From: Balneolales bacterium
GTDB lineage: Bacteria > Bacteroidota > Rhodothermia > Balneolales > Natronogracilivirgulaceae
Direction: 5' to 3'
DNA: 64,000 bases
Assembly (NCBI GenBank): GCA_007132975.1
Contig: SLNO01000047.1
Coordinates: 1-64,000 of the forward strand
Shown here piece after piece: positions 47,415-56,432 of the stretch (the first letter of the stretch is position 1; the number at the start of each line of letters is the position of its first letter). The notes under the pieces were generated by a model. That model made no database searches, was not told the origin of the DNA, and saw nothing but the letters and a program-made list of their open reading frames with translations. Both the position numbers and the translations under genes were made by a program.

Positions 47415-48878
47415 TTATTCAAATTCGGTGATTTTCTTCTGGACGAGGTCCCTGACCATGCCCGGATTGGCTTTGCCCTGCGATTTCTGCATGATTTGGC
47501 CGATGAAAAAGCCTATGAGCCCTTTTTTGCCACCAAGATAGCGCTGCACCTCTTCGGGGTTGCTGCGCAGCACCTCATCGACAATGGGATCGAGGAAGCC
47601 GGTGTCGGATACCTGCAGCAGGTTCAACTTCTGCGCCAGCTCTTCGGCCGTGGTTTTGGCATCCGGACCGGCATCCACCATGGCATCCAGCAGGGTCTGC
47701 ATGGCCGATGAGCTGATCTTGTCCCCCTCTCGAAGGGCCAGCAGGCCGGCGAGGCGCAGCGGGCTGACCGGGAATTCTGTGATGCCGAGGGCTTTCTCGT
47801 TGAGGATGCGCCGGATTTCGGTGATGATGAGGTTGGCAGTGGGTTTGGCAGATGCGCTGTGCTCCAGGATCGATTCGAAGAAGTCGGCCAGCGGGCGGTC
47901 CTCGGTCAACACGGACGAATCAAAATCGGTGAGGCCGAATTCGCTGACATAACGGCGGCGGCGCGCTTCGGGCAGCTCGGGGATTTCCAGGCGGATCTCT
48001 TCGAGCATTTCGTCCGTGACCACCACGGGCGGGATGTCCGGCTCCGGGAAATAGCGGTAGTCGTGCGCCTCCTCCTTGGATCGCATCTGCCTGGTGCGCA
48101 TTTCGTTCGGGTCCCAAAGAAGGGTCTGCTGGATGACCGAACCGCCCGAGCGGACCAAATCCTTTTGGCGTTCCACCTCGTAAACCAGCGCGCGCTCCAC
48201 ATTGCGGAACGAGTTCAGGTTCTTGATCTCGGTGCGCGTGTTGAACTCTTTTTGCCCGACGGGACGGATGGACACGTTGGCATCGCAGCGAAGGCTTCCC
48301 TCCTCCATGTTGCCGTCGCACACGCCCAGGTAACGGACGATCTGCCAGATCTTGCGCATGTAGGCCCCGGCCTCCTTCGGGCTGCGGATATCCGGCTCGG
48401 AGACGATTTCCAGCAACGGTGTGCCGGCTCGGTTCAGGTCGATGAGCGTGTTGTGCGGGTCCTGGTCGTGGATGGATTTGCCGGCGTCCTCTTCCATGTG
48501 GATGCGGGTGATGCCGATCCGGCGGGTGCTGCCATCCTCCATTTCGATATCCATATGGCCATCGTAGCAGATGGGCGTCTCGAACTGGGAGATCTGATAG
48601 CCCTTGGGCATGTCCGGATAGAAGTAGTTCTTGCGTGCGAAGATGGATTTGGATCGGATCTTGCAGCCAGTGGCCAGGCCAAGTTTCACCGCATAACGGA
48701 TCAGGTTCACGTTGGGAACAGGCAGGGTTCCGGGGTGTCCCAGGCAGAGCGGGGTGACATTGGTGTTGGGCGCTGATCCGAAACGGTTCGACACCGGGGC
48801 GAATGCCTTCGATTCCGTTAGCAGCTGCGCGTGTACTTCCAGTCCTATTACCGTCTCGAATTGCGTATCCACGCTCAT
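47415..48878 (-). CDS. gatB: Aspartyl/glutamyl-tRNA(Asn/Gln) amidotransferase subunit B
   Basis: 'FETVIGLEVHAQLLTESKAFAPVSNRFG', 'NYFYPDMPKGYQISQFETPICYDG', 'LIDLNRAGTPLLEIVSEPDI', GatB/YqeY C-terminal domain. Confidence 0.98.
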   Translation of the reverse strand: MSVDTQFETVIGLEVHAQLLTESKAFAPVSNRFGSAPNTNVTPLCLGHPGTLPVPNVNLIRYAVKLGLATGCKIRSKSIFARKNYFYPDMPKGYQISQFETPICYDGHMDIEMEDGSTRRIGITRIHMEEDAGKSIHDQDPHNTLIDLNRAGTPLLEIVSEPDIRSPKEAGAYMRKIWQIVRYLGVCDGNMEEGSLRCDANVSIRPVGQKEFNTRTEIKNLNSFRNVERALVYEVERQKDLVRSGGSVIQQTLLWDPNEMRTRQMRSKEEAHDYRYFPEPDIPPVVVTDEMLEEIRLEIPELPEARRRRYVSEFGLTDFDSSVLTEDRPLADFFESILEHSASAKPTANLIITEIRRILNEKALGITEFPVSPLRLAGLLALREGDKISSSAMQTLLDAMVDAGPDAKTTAEELAQKLNLLQVSDTGFLDPIVDEVLRSNPEEVQRYLGGKKGLIGFFIGQIMQKSQGKANPGMVRDLVQKKITEFE

Positions 48879-48943
48879 AAATAATGTTCGACAGTGAAAA
48901 ATTCCAATTGCTCTTCAGCGGAATAAAATAAGAATTTTTCGAA

Positions 48944-49372
48944 CTATCTGGACCGCTCTTTTTCCAGTTCCTCGTACTCTTCCCGGATCTGGTAGTGGTA
49001 GCCGTTGTAATTGAAGACATTGGTGAAGCCCATCTCAACCATGCGCTGCGATGCAATGCGGCTGCGGTTGCCTGAATTGCAATAAACCAGGTAGGTGACG
49101 TCCCGGTCGAGTTCAGCGATGGCATCGTTGAATCCGGGGTGGCCCAGGTTAAATGTAAGTGCAGATTCCACCTTTCCTCCATCCCACTCACGTGGAGTTC
49201 GTACGTCGAGGATGACGGCGTTGTTTTCCTCAAGGAACCCTGCGAGCCCCCCAGGATGGACATTCGTGAACCCGTTTTCCTGGGCACGGGAGCTGCAGGA
49301 TGCAAGCAGTACTATGGCCATGACGGCCAGAATATTGATGGACAGGTACTTCATTCTCCGCTCACTCCGCAT
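48944..49372 (-). CDS. Rhodanese-like domain lipoprotein
   Basis: Lipobox 'VLLASCSS'; 'NAVILDVRTPREWDGGKVESALTFNLGH', active site 'LVYCNSGNRSR'. Confidence 0.9.
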   Translation of the reverse strand: MRSERRMKYLSINILAVMAIVLLASCSSRAQENGFTNVHPGGLAGFLEENNAVILDVRTPREWDGGKVESALTFNLGHPGFNDAIAELDRDVTYLVYCNSGNRSRIASQRMVEMGFTNVFNYNGYHYQIREEYEELEKERSR

Positions 49373-49447
49373 TTGTTGTATTTATCAGGGTTGCAAATAT
49401 TTTTACATAATACGACGAACGGACATCAAAATCATTGTGCACCCTAA

Positions 49448-50671
49448 TTACCTGAAATCCCGCAGTTTGGGCACCTGCTGGGTTATGCAGTGGATGGATC
49501 CCTGTCCCCACACCAGGTCTTTGCACGGAATGCCCTTGATGGTGCGCTTCGGGAACAGTTTGCGGAACAGCTTCAGCACCTGGTCGTCGTAGCGGTCGTC
49601 GTAGAGCGGTACAAGCACACACTCGTTGGCAATGTAGAAATTGGCGTAGCTGGCCGGGACGTACTCCGAACCGTCCACCGTGGTGCCATCGATTCGTGTT
49701 GAGGGCATCGGTAATTCAATCACCTCGAAAGGAACGCCCTTGCAGTCCGTTGCATTGGCCAGGATCTCGCGATTCTCCTTGAGCACTTCATAGTTGGGAT
49801 CGGACGGATCTTCGCTGACTGAGGTCACGATGGTCTGTGGACCGACGAACCGAGCCAGATCGTCGATGTGCCCGTCGGTGTCATCACCGCGCAACCCGCG
49901 TTTGAGCCAGAGGACCTTATCCACACCGAGGTATTTCCGCAGGTTTTTTTCGATCTGAAACCGGCTCATCTCCGGATTTCGGTTGGGGTTGAGCAGAACG
50001 GATTCGGTGGTCAGCAGGAAGCCAGCTCCGTTGACTTCGATGGAGCCGCCCTCCAGGATCATGCCCGGAGAGACGAGCGGGTAATCCAGCAGTTCAGCCA
50101 GTTTTCCGGGAATGGCATCGTCGTCTTCAAATGGAGGATACTTTCCACCCCAGGCATTATACCCCCAGTCGCACATCACCATATCACGAACTTTATTTTC
50201 GCGGGCAGAGCGGGTTTGCTTTTCAGGATACCGGTGGCCCTGATGAGCTGTTTGATGACCTGTTTTCTGGCCGACCTGCCAGTCGCTTTGCGGCACATCA
50301 AGTTGGCCAGAATCGGTACTTTCCAGCATATTCTGGTCCACTTCCTGACCGGATAGCTGCTCCCTGAGCAGGGTGATGGGTCCATAATCGCGAATCCAAA
50401 CGTCATTGGTCGGCATCCGAACCAGCCGCACCCGGTTCCAGTCAACATTCCTGTTCTGGATCATGGATGCGGCCGCCTGCTGCGCATCCTCATTGGCGAC
50501 AAGCAGCAAGACATTCTCATGCGGCGTGAGCGCCTCCAGAATATCGGCGTAGACGTGCTCCACGCGGTTAAGTCGAATCCCCGGCCAGGTTTCCCTGTTG
50601 TCCGGCCAGGTGAGCAGGGTCATTTCATGTGGCTCCCATTCCGGGGGCATCCTGTAACGGTATGACGGCAT
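49448..50671 (-). CDS. aguA: Agmatine deiminase family protein
   Basis: 'PPEWEPHEMTLLTWPDNRETWPG', 'DVWIRDYGPI', 'ILEGGSIEVNGAGFLLTTESVLLNPNRNP', 'DDTDGHIDDLARFV', C-terminal 'GQGSIHCITQQVP'. Confidence 0.92.
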   Translation of the reverse strand: MPSYRYRMPPEWEPHEMTLLTWPDNRETWPGIRLNRVEHVYADILEALTPHENVLLLVANEDAQQAAASMIQNRNVDWNRVRLVRMPTNDVWIRDYGPITLLREQLSGQEVDQNMLESTDSGQLDVPQSDWQVGQKTGHQTAHQGHRYPEKQTRSARENKVRDMVMCDWGYNAWGGKYPPFEDDDAIPGKLAELLDYPLVSPGMILEGGSIEVNGAGFLLTTESVLLNPNRNPEMSRFQIEKNLRKYLGVDKVLWLKRGLRGDDTDGHIDDLARFVGPQTIVTSVSEDPSDPNYEVLKENREILANATDCKGVPFEVIELPMPSTRIDGTTVDGSEYVPASYANFYIANECVLVPLYDDRYDDQVLKLFRKLFPKRTIKGIPCKDLVWGQGSIHCITQQVPKLRDFR

Positions 50672-50722
50672 GTCAGTACGGGTAGTGCGAGTAAATAGTG
50701 TTGGATGTGGTGCCCGGCTGCC

Positions 50723-52090
50723 TCAGGCAACGTACACCGTCTTGATATTCGTGAATTCTCGAATCCCAAGATACGACAATTCCCGTCCATAACCGCTGGT
50801 CTTGATGCCGCCGAAAGGCAGGCGCGGATCGGATTTCACTAACTCGTTGACAAAGCACGAACCCGCCTCAAGCTCTTCGGCCGCAATACGCCGGCCGCGG
50901 GCCGCATCCCCGGTGAAAACAGCCGCGCCAAGCCCGAATACCGAGTTGTTGGCCAGTTCCACCGCTTCTTTTTCATCACGGGCCGGAATAATCGCAGCCA
51001 CCGGCCCAAAAAGTTCCTCATCGAATGCCGCCATTCCCGGTTTCACGCCTGTTAGTACCGTCGGCGGGTACCAGGCGCCCTTCCGGTCAGGGATTTCACC
51101 GCCAAGCACGCATTTCGCTCCCTGTTTCACCGATTTCCGCACCTGTTCGTGCAGCTCGTCACGCAGATCCTCCCTGGCCATTGGCCCCAGTGTCGATTCC
51201 TCATCCATCGGATCCCCCATCTTTGCGGCTTTCATGCCCCCCACGAATTTCTCGGTGAAGGGATCCAGAACGGATTCGACCACGATGAACCGCTTTGCGG
51301 CAATGCAACTCTGTCCGCCGTTGATCAGCCGGCTGGTTACACAGGTGGATGCGGCTGCGTCCAGGTCCGCGTCCTCCAGAACGATGTACGGATCGCTTCC
51401 ACCCAGCTCCAGAACCGTCTTTTTGAGCATTTCTCCGGCCCGGGAAGCCACGGCGCTGCCGGCCGGACCGCTGCCTGTCAACGTAGCCGCCTTGATGTGC
51501 TCATGTCCGAGCAGCTCATCCACCCACGAGGTTTTGACAAGCAGCGAGCGGAAGGCGTCCGGCGGGAATCCGGCGTCGCGGAACACCTCTTCGATGGCCA
51601 GGGCGGAGCCTGGCACGTTGCTGGCGTGCTTTAGCAGGCCGGTATTGCCGGCCATCAGCGCGGGGGCGGCGAACCGGAATACCTGCCAGAACGGGAAATT
51701 CCACGGCATGACAGCCAGGACAACCCCGAGCGGATTGTAGGTGATGAAGCTTTCGGAGGCATCGCTCTCCACCGGTTCTTCGGACAGGAATTTCTCAGCG
51801 TTGTCGGCGTAATAATCGCACACCCACGCGCATTTTTCCACCTCAGCCACGGCCGATTTCAGGGTCTTGCCCATTTCCAGGGTCATCATTTTGGCATAGG
51901 ATTGCGACCTGTCACGTAGCAGGTCCGCAGCTTTCTTCATGAGGCGGCTGCGCTCGCTAAAAGAGGTTCTTCGCCATTCAAGCCATGTTTTCTGGCTGCG
52001 ATCCAGCACATCCCACATCTCCTCCTTGCTCATCTGTTCATAGGTGCGGACCAAGGATCCGTCTGCCGGGTTCATCACTTTCAAGCTCAT
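50723..52090 (-). CDS. NAD(P)-dependent aldehyde dehydrogenase (succinate-semialdehyde dehydrogenase-like)
   Basis: 'VMPWNFPFWQVFRFAAPALMAGN', 'VLELGGSDPYIVLEDADLDAAAS', 'RLINGGQSCIAAKRFIV', 'LPFGGIKTSGYGRELSYLGIREFTNIKTV'. Confidence 0.95.
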   Translation of the reverse strand: MSLKVMNPADGSLVRTYEQMSKEEMWDVLDRSQKTWLEWRRTSFSERSRLMKKAADLLRDRSQSYAKMMTLEMGKTLKSAVAEVEKCAWVCDYYADNAEKFLSEEPVESDASESFITYNPLGVVLAVMPWNFPFWQVFRFAAPALMAGNTGLLKHASNVPGSALAIEEVFRDAGFPPDAFRSLLVKTSWVDELLGHEHIKAATLTGSGPAGSAVASRAGEMLKKTVLELGGSDPYIVLEDADLDAAASTCVTSRLINGGQSCIAAKRFIVVESVLDPFTEKFVGGMKAAKMGDPMDEESTLGPMAREDLRDELHEQVRKSVKQGAKCVLGGEIPDRKGAWYPPTVLTGVKPGMAAFDEELFGPVAAIIPARDEKEAVELANNSVFGLGAAVFTGDAARGRRIAAEELEAGSCFVNELVKSDPRLPFGGIKTSGYGRELSYLGIREFTNIKTVYVA

Positions 52091-52220
52091 GATTTCCTCT
52101 TGTTTTGTTACTCATCTCAGATTCCAGAATGCCGGTTTTTCAATCTAACAGCACCGAAGGACACCGCCTTTTTCGACCGACTCCAGTCGCACTGCGACCT
52201 GGCTGCATCTATCCACCAGA

Positions 52221-54038
52221 TTACTTCTCTTTCCAGTATTTATCCAGCCTTTTCACCAGTTCGTCGTTTACATGGGTGTCCACCGGTACTTCGATCACGC
52301 TCACCGCGTCCTTCCGAAGCGCCTCGCCAAGCCGTTCCTCAAGCTCAGAAGCTGTGGCGGCGCGGTACCCATCCACCCCGAAACTCTTCGCAAAAGCGGG
52401 GAAATCCGGATTTCCGATGCGCGTGCTCACGGACTTGCTGCGCGAAAGCTGCTGCTTCCAGCTTATCAGTCCGTAATCATTGTCGTTGAAAACGATGGCG
52501 ACAAAAGAGGTACCGAGGCGCCGGGCCGTCTCAAGTTCCTGCGCGTTCATCAGGAATCCCCCGTCGCCCATGGCCGCCACGATCTGGCGTCCGGGTTGCT
52601 GGATGGATGCGGCTATGGCTCCGGGCAATGCTATCCCCATGCTGGCCAATCCGTTGCTGATGAGGCATCCATTGGGACAATACGTCGGGTAGTTGCGTGC
52701 TATCCACATTTTGTGCGTACCCACGTCGCTGAGCAGCAATCCGTCATCCCCCAGCATCTTGCGGATGATGTGCAGAGCTGATGGTACTGTGAGGCTGTCG
52801 CCGCCATCCGGACGGTAGGTTTCCAGGTCATTGCGAATGCGGTCGCGTACCGTTTCGAACCATCCTTTTTCCATTTTGAGGAAAAGCCCGTCGCTTCCGC
52901 TGTCGGTTGTGTCGGGACCTGTGCCGAGTTCGCTATCCATGTCCAGTCCGGCGGCGACATCCAGCCCGGCAGCGGAGTCCTGCCCTGAAGCGGAGTCCTT
53001 TCCGGTAGCAGGATCTTGTCCGCTAGCGTAGCCCATTCCGTCAGCAGGATCCTGTCCGGCATGCATACGGTTCAGTTCCCAGAGCGCCGCCGAAATGTCG
53101 CCCACCACTTCCACATCCGGATCGTATTCGGAGTAGACCTCGGCCGGATCAAAATCGATGTGTATGATGCGTTTCTTGTTGCCAAGATTCCACTTCTGAG
53201 GCGGATATTCGGCGATATCGTACCCGACTGTGATGACCAGGTCGGCTTCGTCGAACGCCTCGGCCACAAAGTCACGGAATCCGAGGCCGATAGCGCCAAG
53301 CGAGAGTGGGGAGCGGTCCGAGAGCGCCCCCTTGCCCATGAACGTGGACGCCACCGGTACCTGATGCCGCTCGGCAAACTCGGTCAGATGCTTGCTGGCC
53401 CTCTTGCGGATGGCCCCGTTGCCCGCCAGGATGAGCGGACGCCGTGATTCGCTGATCAGGGCCACTGCCTGTTGGATCGCCTTGTAGTCGGATGCCGGTC
53501 GGCGCGGACGTCTGGGCTCCATTGGTACGGTTGCGTCTTCGACTTTCAGATCGGCCACATCCTCAGAGAGTTCGATATGGGTGGCACCGGGTTTTTCCTG
53601 CTCGGCCTCACGGAACGCCTTGCAGACCATTTCGGCGACAACCTCAGGCGACGTAATGGAACCGTTCCATTTTGTGATGGGCCGGAACATGTTCACGATG
53701 TCGATTTTCTGATGGCTTTCGTGATGCAGTCGGTCCAGCCCGCCCTGCGCCGTGAGGGCTACAAGCGGCGCTTTGTCCAGATTGGCGTCCGCCACGCCCG
53801 TGATCAGATTGGTGGCACCTGGTCCTAAAGTCCCGAGACAAACCCCTGCCTTGCCGGTGAGCCGGCCATACACATTCGCTATGAATGCGGCTCCCTGTTC
53901 ATGGCGACAGGGAACAAAGGTGATTGTGGAATCCTCCAGGGCGAAGAGAAGGCTTTCGTTTTCCTCGCCGGGCACCCCGAAAATATGGGTCACGCCTTCC
54001 TTTTCCATGCATCTTACAAACAGTTCGGCAACGGTCAT
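52221..54038 (-). CDS. Acetolactate synthase large subunit-like ThDP-dependent enzyme
   Basis: 'IFGVPGEENESLLFALEDS', 'GPGATNLITGVADANLDKAPLVALTAQ', ThDP motif 'AAMGDGGFLMNAQELETARRLGTSFVAIVFNDNDYGLI'; carries an internal hexapeptide repeat insertion. Confidence 0.9.
   Translation of the reverse strand: MTVAELFVRCMEKEGVTHIFGVPGEENESLLFALEDSTITFVPCRHEQGAAFIANVYGRLTGKAGVCLGTLGPGATNLITGVADANLDKAPLVALTAQGGLDRLHHESHQKIDIVNMFRPITKWNGSITSPEVVAEMVCKAFREAEQEKPGATHIELSEDVADLKVEDATVPMEPRRPRRPASDYKAIQQAVALISESRRPLILAGNGAIRKRASKHLTEFAERHQVPVASTFMGKGALSDRSPLSLGAIGLGFRDFVAEAFDEADLVITVGYDIAEYPPQKWNLGNKKRIIHIDFDPAEVYSEYDPDVEVVGDISAALWELNRMHAGQDPADGMGYASGQDPATGKDSASGQDSAAGLDVAAGLDMDSELGTGPDTTDSGSDGLFLKMEKGWFETVRDRIRNDLETYRPDGGDSLTVPSALHIIRKMLGDDGLLLSDVGTHKMWIARNYPTYCPNGCLISNGLASMGIALPGAIAASIQQPGRQIVAAMGDGGFLMNAQELETARRLGTSFVAIVFNDNDYGLISWKQQLSRSKSVSTRIGNPDFPAFAKSFGVDGYRAATASELEERLGEALRKDAVSVIEVPVDTHVNDELVKRLDKYWKEK
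52932..53057 (-). repeat. In-frame 18-bp tandem repeat (7 hexapeptide units) inside the ThDP enzyme gene
   Basis: Encodes GQDPAD GMGYAS GQDPAT GKDSAS GQDSAA GLDVAA GLDMDS. Confidence 0.9.
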
Positions 54039-54093
54039 GGCAGTCTGCGTTGGTTAGATTTTGTGGACTTGGCTGATCGCCCGGGTCCGAAAG

Positions 54094-54753
54094 TCAGGAG
54101 CGCTCAATGACTCCATCCATAATGTTCCGGAAATGCCCGATTTCGTCTTCATTGATCGTGTGTCCCAGACCGGGATAGATTTTCTTGACAACCCGCGCAC
54201 CCAGACGTTCGAACAGTGCCGCGGACTCGTGCACCCGCTCTTCCGGTATGTGGTGGTCATGGTCGCTGCATCCCAGAAATACCGGCGTCTTCGCCATGTC
54301 TCCGCTGTATCGGGCATCATCCAGCTCCGGTCCGATCACACCCCCGCTCAGGGCCACTACTCCGCCATACCTTGCAGGGTTCCGGGCGGCGAATTCCAGC
54401 GACAGGCAGGCGCCCTGCGAAAAACCGGCCAGGACGATCTTATCTTTGGGAAGACCGGCCTCCTCCACCCTGGCAACAAGCTCCGAAAGCAGCCCCAGCG
54501 CCGAAGTGAGGCCGGGTTCGTTCTGCTCGATGGGCGCAAGGAAGGAGAAGGGGTACCAGGTATAGTTGGCAGCCTGCGGTGCCAGCCAGGCAGCCTCCGG
54601 CCGGTCCACTTCTCCGGCAAGAGTGAGAATACTTTGGGCCGACGCGCCTCGTCCGTGGACCAGGATTACCGCGGCGGCGGCATCTTCCAGGTTTTTTCCT
54701 TTTTCAAGTATCGGCTGGCCCTGATGGGGGTCGGATGTGTTGTCAAAAATCAT
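54094..54753 (-). CDS. Alpha/beta hydrolase (phospholipase/carboxylesterase family, MhqD-like)
   Basis: 'AAAVILVHGRGASAQSIL', 'IVLAGFSQGACLSLEFAARNP', 'PVFLGCSDHDHHIP', 'GLGHTINEDEI'. Confidence 0.88.
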   Translation of the reverse strand: MIFDNTSDPHQGQPILEKGKNLEDAAAAVILVHGRGASAQSILTLAGEVDRPEAAWLAPQAANYTWYPFSFLAPIEQNEPGLTSALGLLSELVARVEEAGLPKDKIVLAGFSQGACLSLEFAARNPARYGGVVALSGGVIGPELDDARYSGDMAKTPVFLGCSDHDHHIPEERVHESAALFERLGARVVKKIYPGLGHTINEDEIGHFRNIMDGVIERS

Positions 54754-54880
54754 TCGCTATTCAGTTTATTGTTATTTGTGCAATGTTAAGTAACTGTACT
54801 TCAGCAAGATGCGACAGGGAAGATTATATATGAGTCAATTATGCTTTTTTAATACCCTTTAGCTGCAAGCCAGCATATTT

Positions 54881-55861
54881 CTAAGTTGTGAGTTCGGGAA
54901 GATGCTCTTCAATCCAGTGCCTGTTCTGCTCCAGCCCTGGCGGCAGTTTGAGCGCGGTTCCCAGAGTATCCATCCCCTCATCAATGAGCATGCCGGGCGG
55001 ATCGGTTGCCAGCTCGAAAAGCACCCCTCCAGGTTCGTGAAAGTAGATGGATCTGAAATACTGGCGGTCAACGACCGGGGTTGGACGCAGTCCGGCCTTC
55101 ATCAAGGCATCACGCCATTGCAGCTGCTGCTCTTCATTCTCTGCACGAAACGCGACATGATGAACGGTACCTGTACCCATGCGTCCAACAGTAGTTTTTT
55201 GAATGTGCAGGTCGATGAACGGAGCCGGAACGATGCCCGATGACGCCTGACCGCCGCCGCCAGCATCGGATACGGAACTTGCGCTGCTGCCATAAGCGGC
55301 AAATCGTTGGAATACCCCGTCTTTTTGGAGCGGTTCGTAACCCATAATCTGCAACAACCTGGCCGTTTCCACCCCATCATCAAGCAACAGCGTGGCATTG
55401 GCGAAACAGCGGATACTGTGCTCCTTGGGGATGTCGCCGGTCGCCCACCCAGGCAATTTTTCCACCATGGGCAAGGTCGTGATTTCAAGCAGCAAACCAT
55501 CGGGGTCCTGAAAAGTGATCACAGGGTTGCCAAATCGTTCGGATGGCGGATCAAAGCGGCTAACTTTTCCCGATATCCGATCCACCCACCACTGAAAACT
55601 ATCGCCCGGGACGGCAAAGCCAATTCGGCTGGCCATGCCTGTTCCAGCCTTCCCCGGCGAGGCATTTTCGAAAGGGAAAAAAGTAAGCAGCGTGCCGGGA
55701 CTACCCGTCTCATCACCATAGTAGAGATGCCAGGTCTGCGGGTCATCGAAATTGACTGTTTTTTTTACAAGTCGAAGACCTAAAATTTTTGCGTAAAAGT
55801 CGTAATTGATCTGGGGCCCGCCCGAAATGGCCGTAATGTGATGGATTCCCGATATATGCAT
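54881..55861 (-). CDS. Ring-cleaving dioxygenase, glyoxalase/VOC family (MhqO-like)
   Basis: 'ISGIHHITAISGGPQINYDFYAKILGLRLVKKTVNFDDPQTWHLYYGDETGSPGTLLTFFPF', 'GTVHHVAFRAENEEQQLQWRDAL', 'YFRSIYFHEPGGVLFELATDPPG'. Confidence 0.93.
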   Translation of the reverse strand: MHISGIHHITAISGGPQINYDFYAKILGLRLVKKTVNFDDPQTWHLYYGDETGSPGTLLTFFPFENASPGKAGTGMASRIGFAVPGDSFQWWVDRISGKVSRFDPPSERFGNPVITFQDPDGLLLEITTLPMVEKLPGWATGDIPKEHSIRCFANATLLLDDGVETARLLQIMGYEPLQKDGVFQRFAAYGSSASSVSDAGGGGQASSGIVPAPFIDLHIQKTTVGRMGTGTVHHVAFRAENEEQQLQWRDALMKAGLRPTPVVDRQYFRSIYFHEPGGVLFELATDPPGMLIDEGMDTLGTALKLPPGLEQNRHWIEEHLPELTT

Positions 55862-56332
55862 GTTATTGATTAATTTAGTTGCACGGCAATTCAGTTGATG
55901 CCGGACATCCGTATTCCGTTTGAGTTCATTTCTCTAGAACACGTCTCACGGGTCAATCATTCAGGGAAACAGATTGCTCAACGACCACCCACGTACCCTC
56001 ATATCCCGTCATGCGTACATTTTCTCAAAGTTGCCCACATACCCTTGGGTACGCACTCTACACTCTGGGAAATCATACACAATTCTCCAGGGAAACGTAC
56101 AAAACAACCCATGATGCTGAACTCATTCTCCCAAGGACCCAAGCATGTTTCACCAAGGACCCTCACGCATTTCCCAGGGCAAAACTTTCAGCCTTAAAAA
56201 GAGTGCGGATTGTGGAAAAGCGGACGTGTATGGTTGCGCGGAAAGTAATATTTTGAATGGCAGCTTTTCCGGGGGTGCTGCCAATGCCGTTCTAAATCGA
56301 TTTCCCATCCTCCCATTCAAACCTGATTTGTA

Positions 56333-56432
56333 ATGAAATGTCCATGACCGGGCATCTTCCGGTCACACAAGAGCATGATTAAAAACGTCATGGATATTCA
56401 TTCTGACCTTATAAATCCAACATTTTCGACAG
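56333..56432 (+). repeat. Dispersed ~100-bp structured intergenic repeat, copy 4, abutting the S9 peptidase start codon
   Basis: ATGAAATGTCCATGACCGGGCATCTTCCGGTCACACAAGAGCATGATTAAAAACGTCATGGATATTCATTCTGACCTTATAAATCCAACATTTTCGACAG then ATGAAAA. Confidence 0.9.

Noticed and set aside
47920-49305. 461-aa minus-strand ORF spanning the rhodanese gene and gatB
   Set aside because: It is in an alternative frame of two well-supported genes (gatB, rhodanese) and its translation is arginine/proline-rich shadow sequence.
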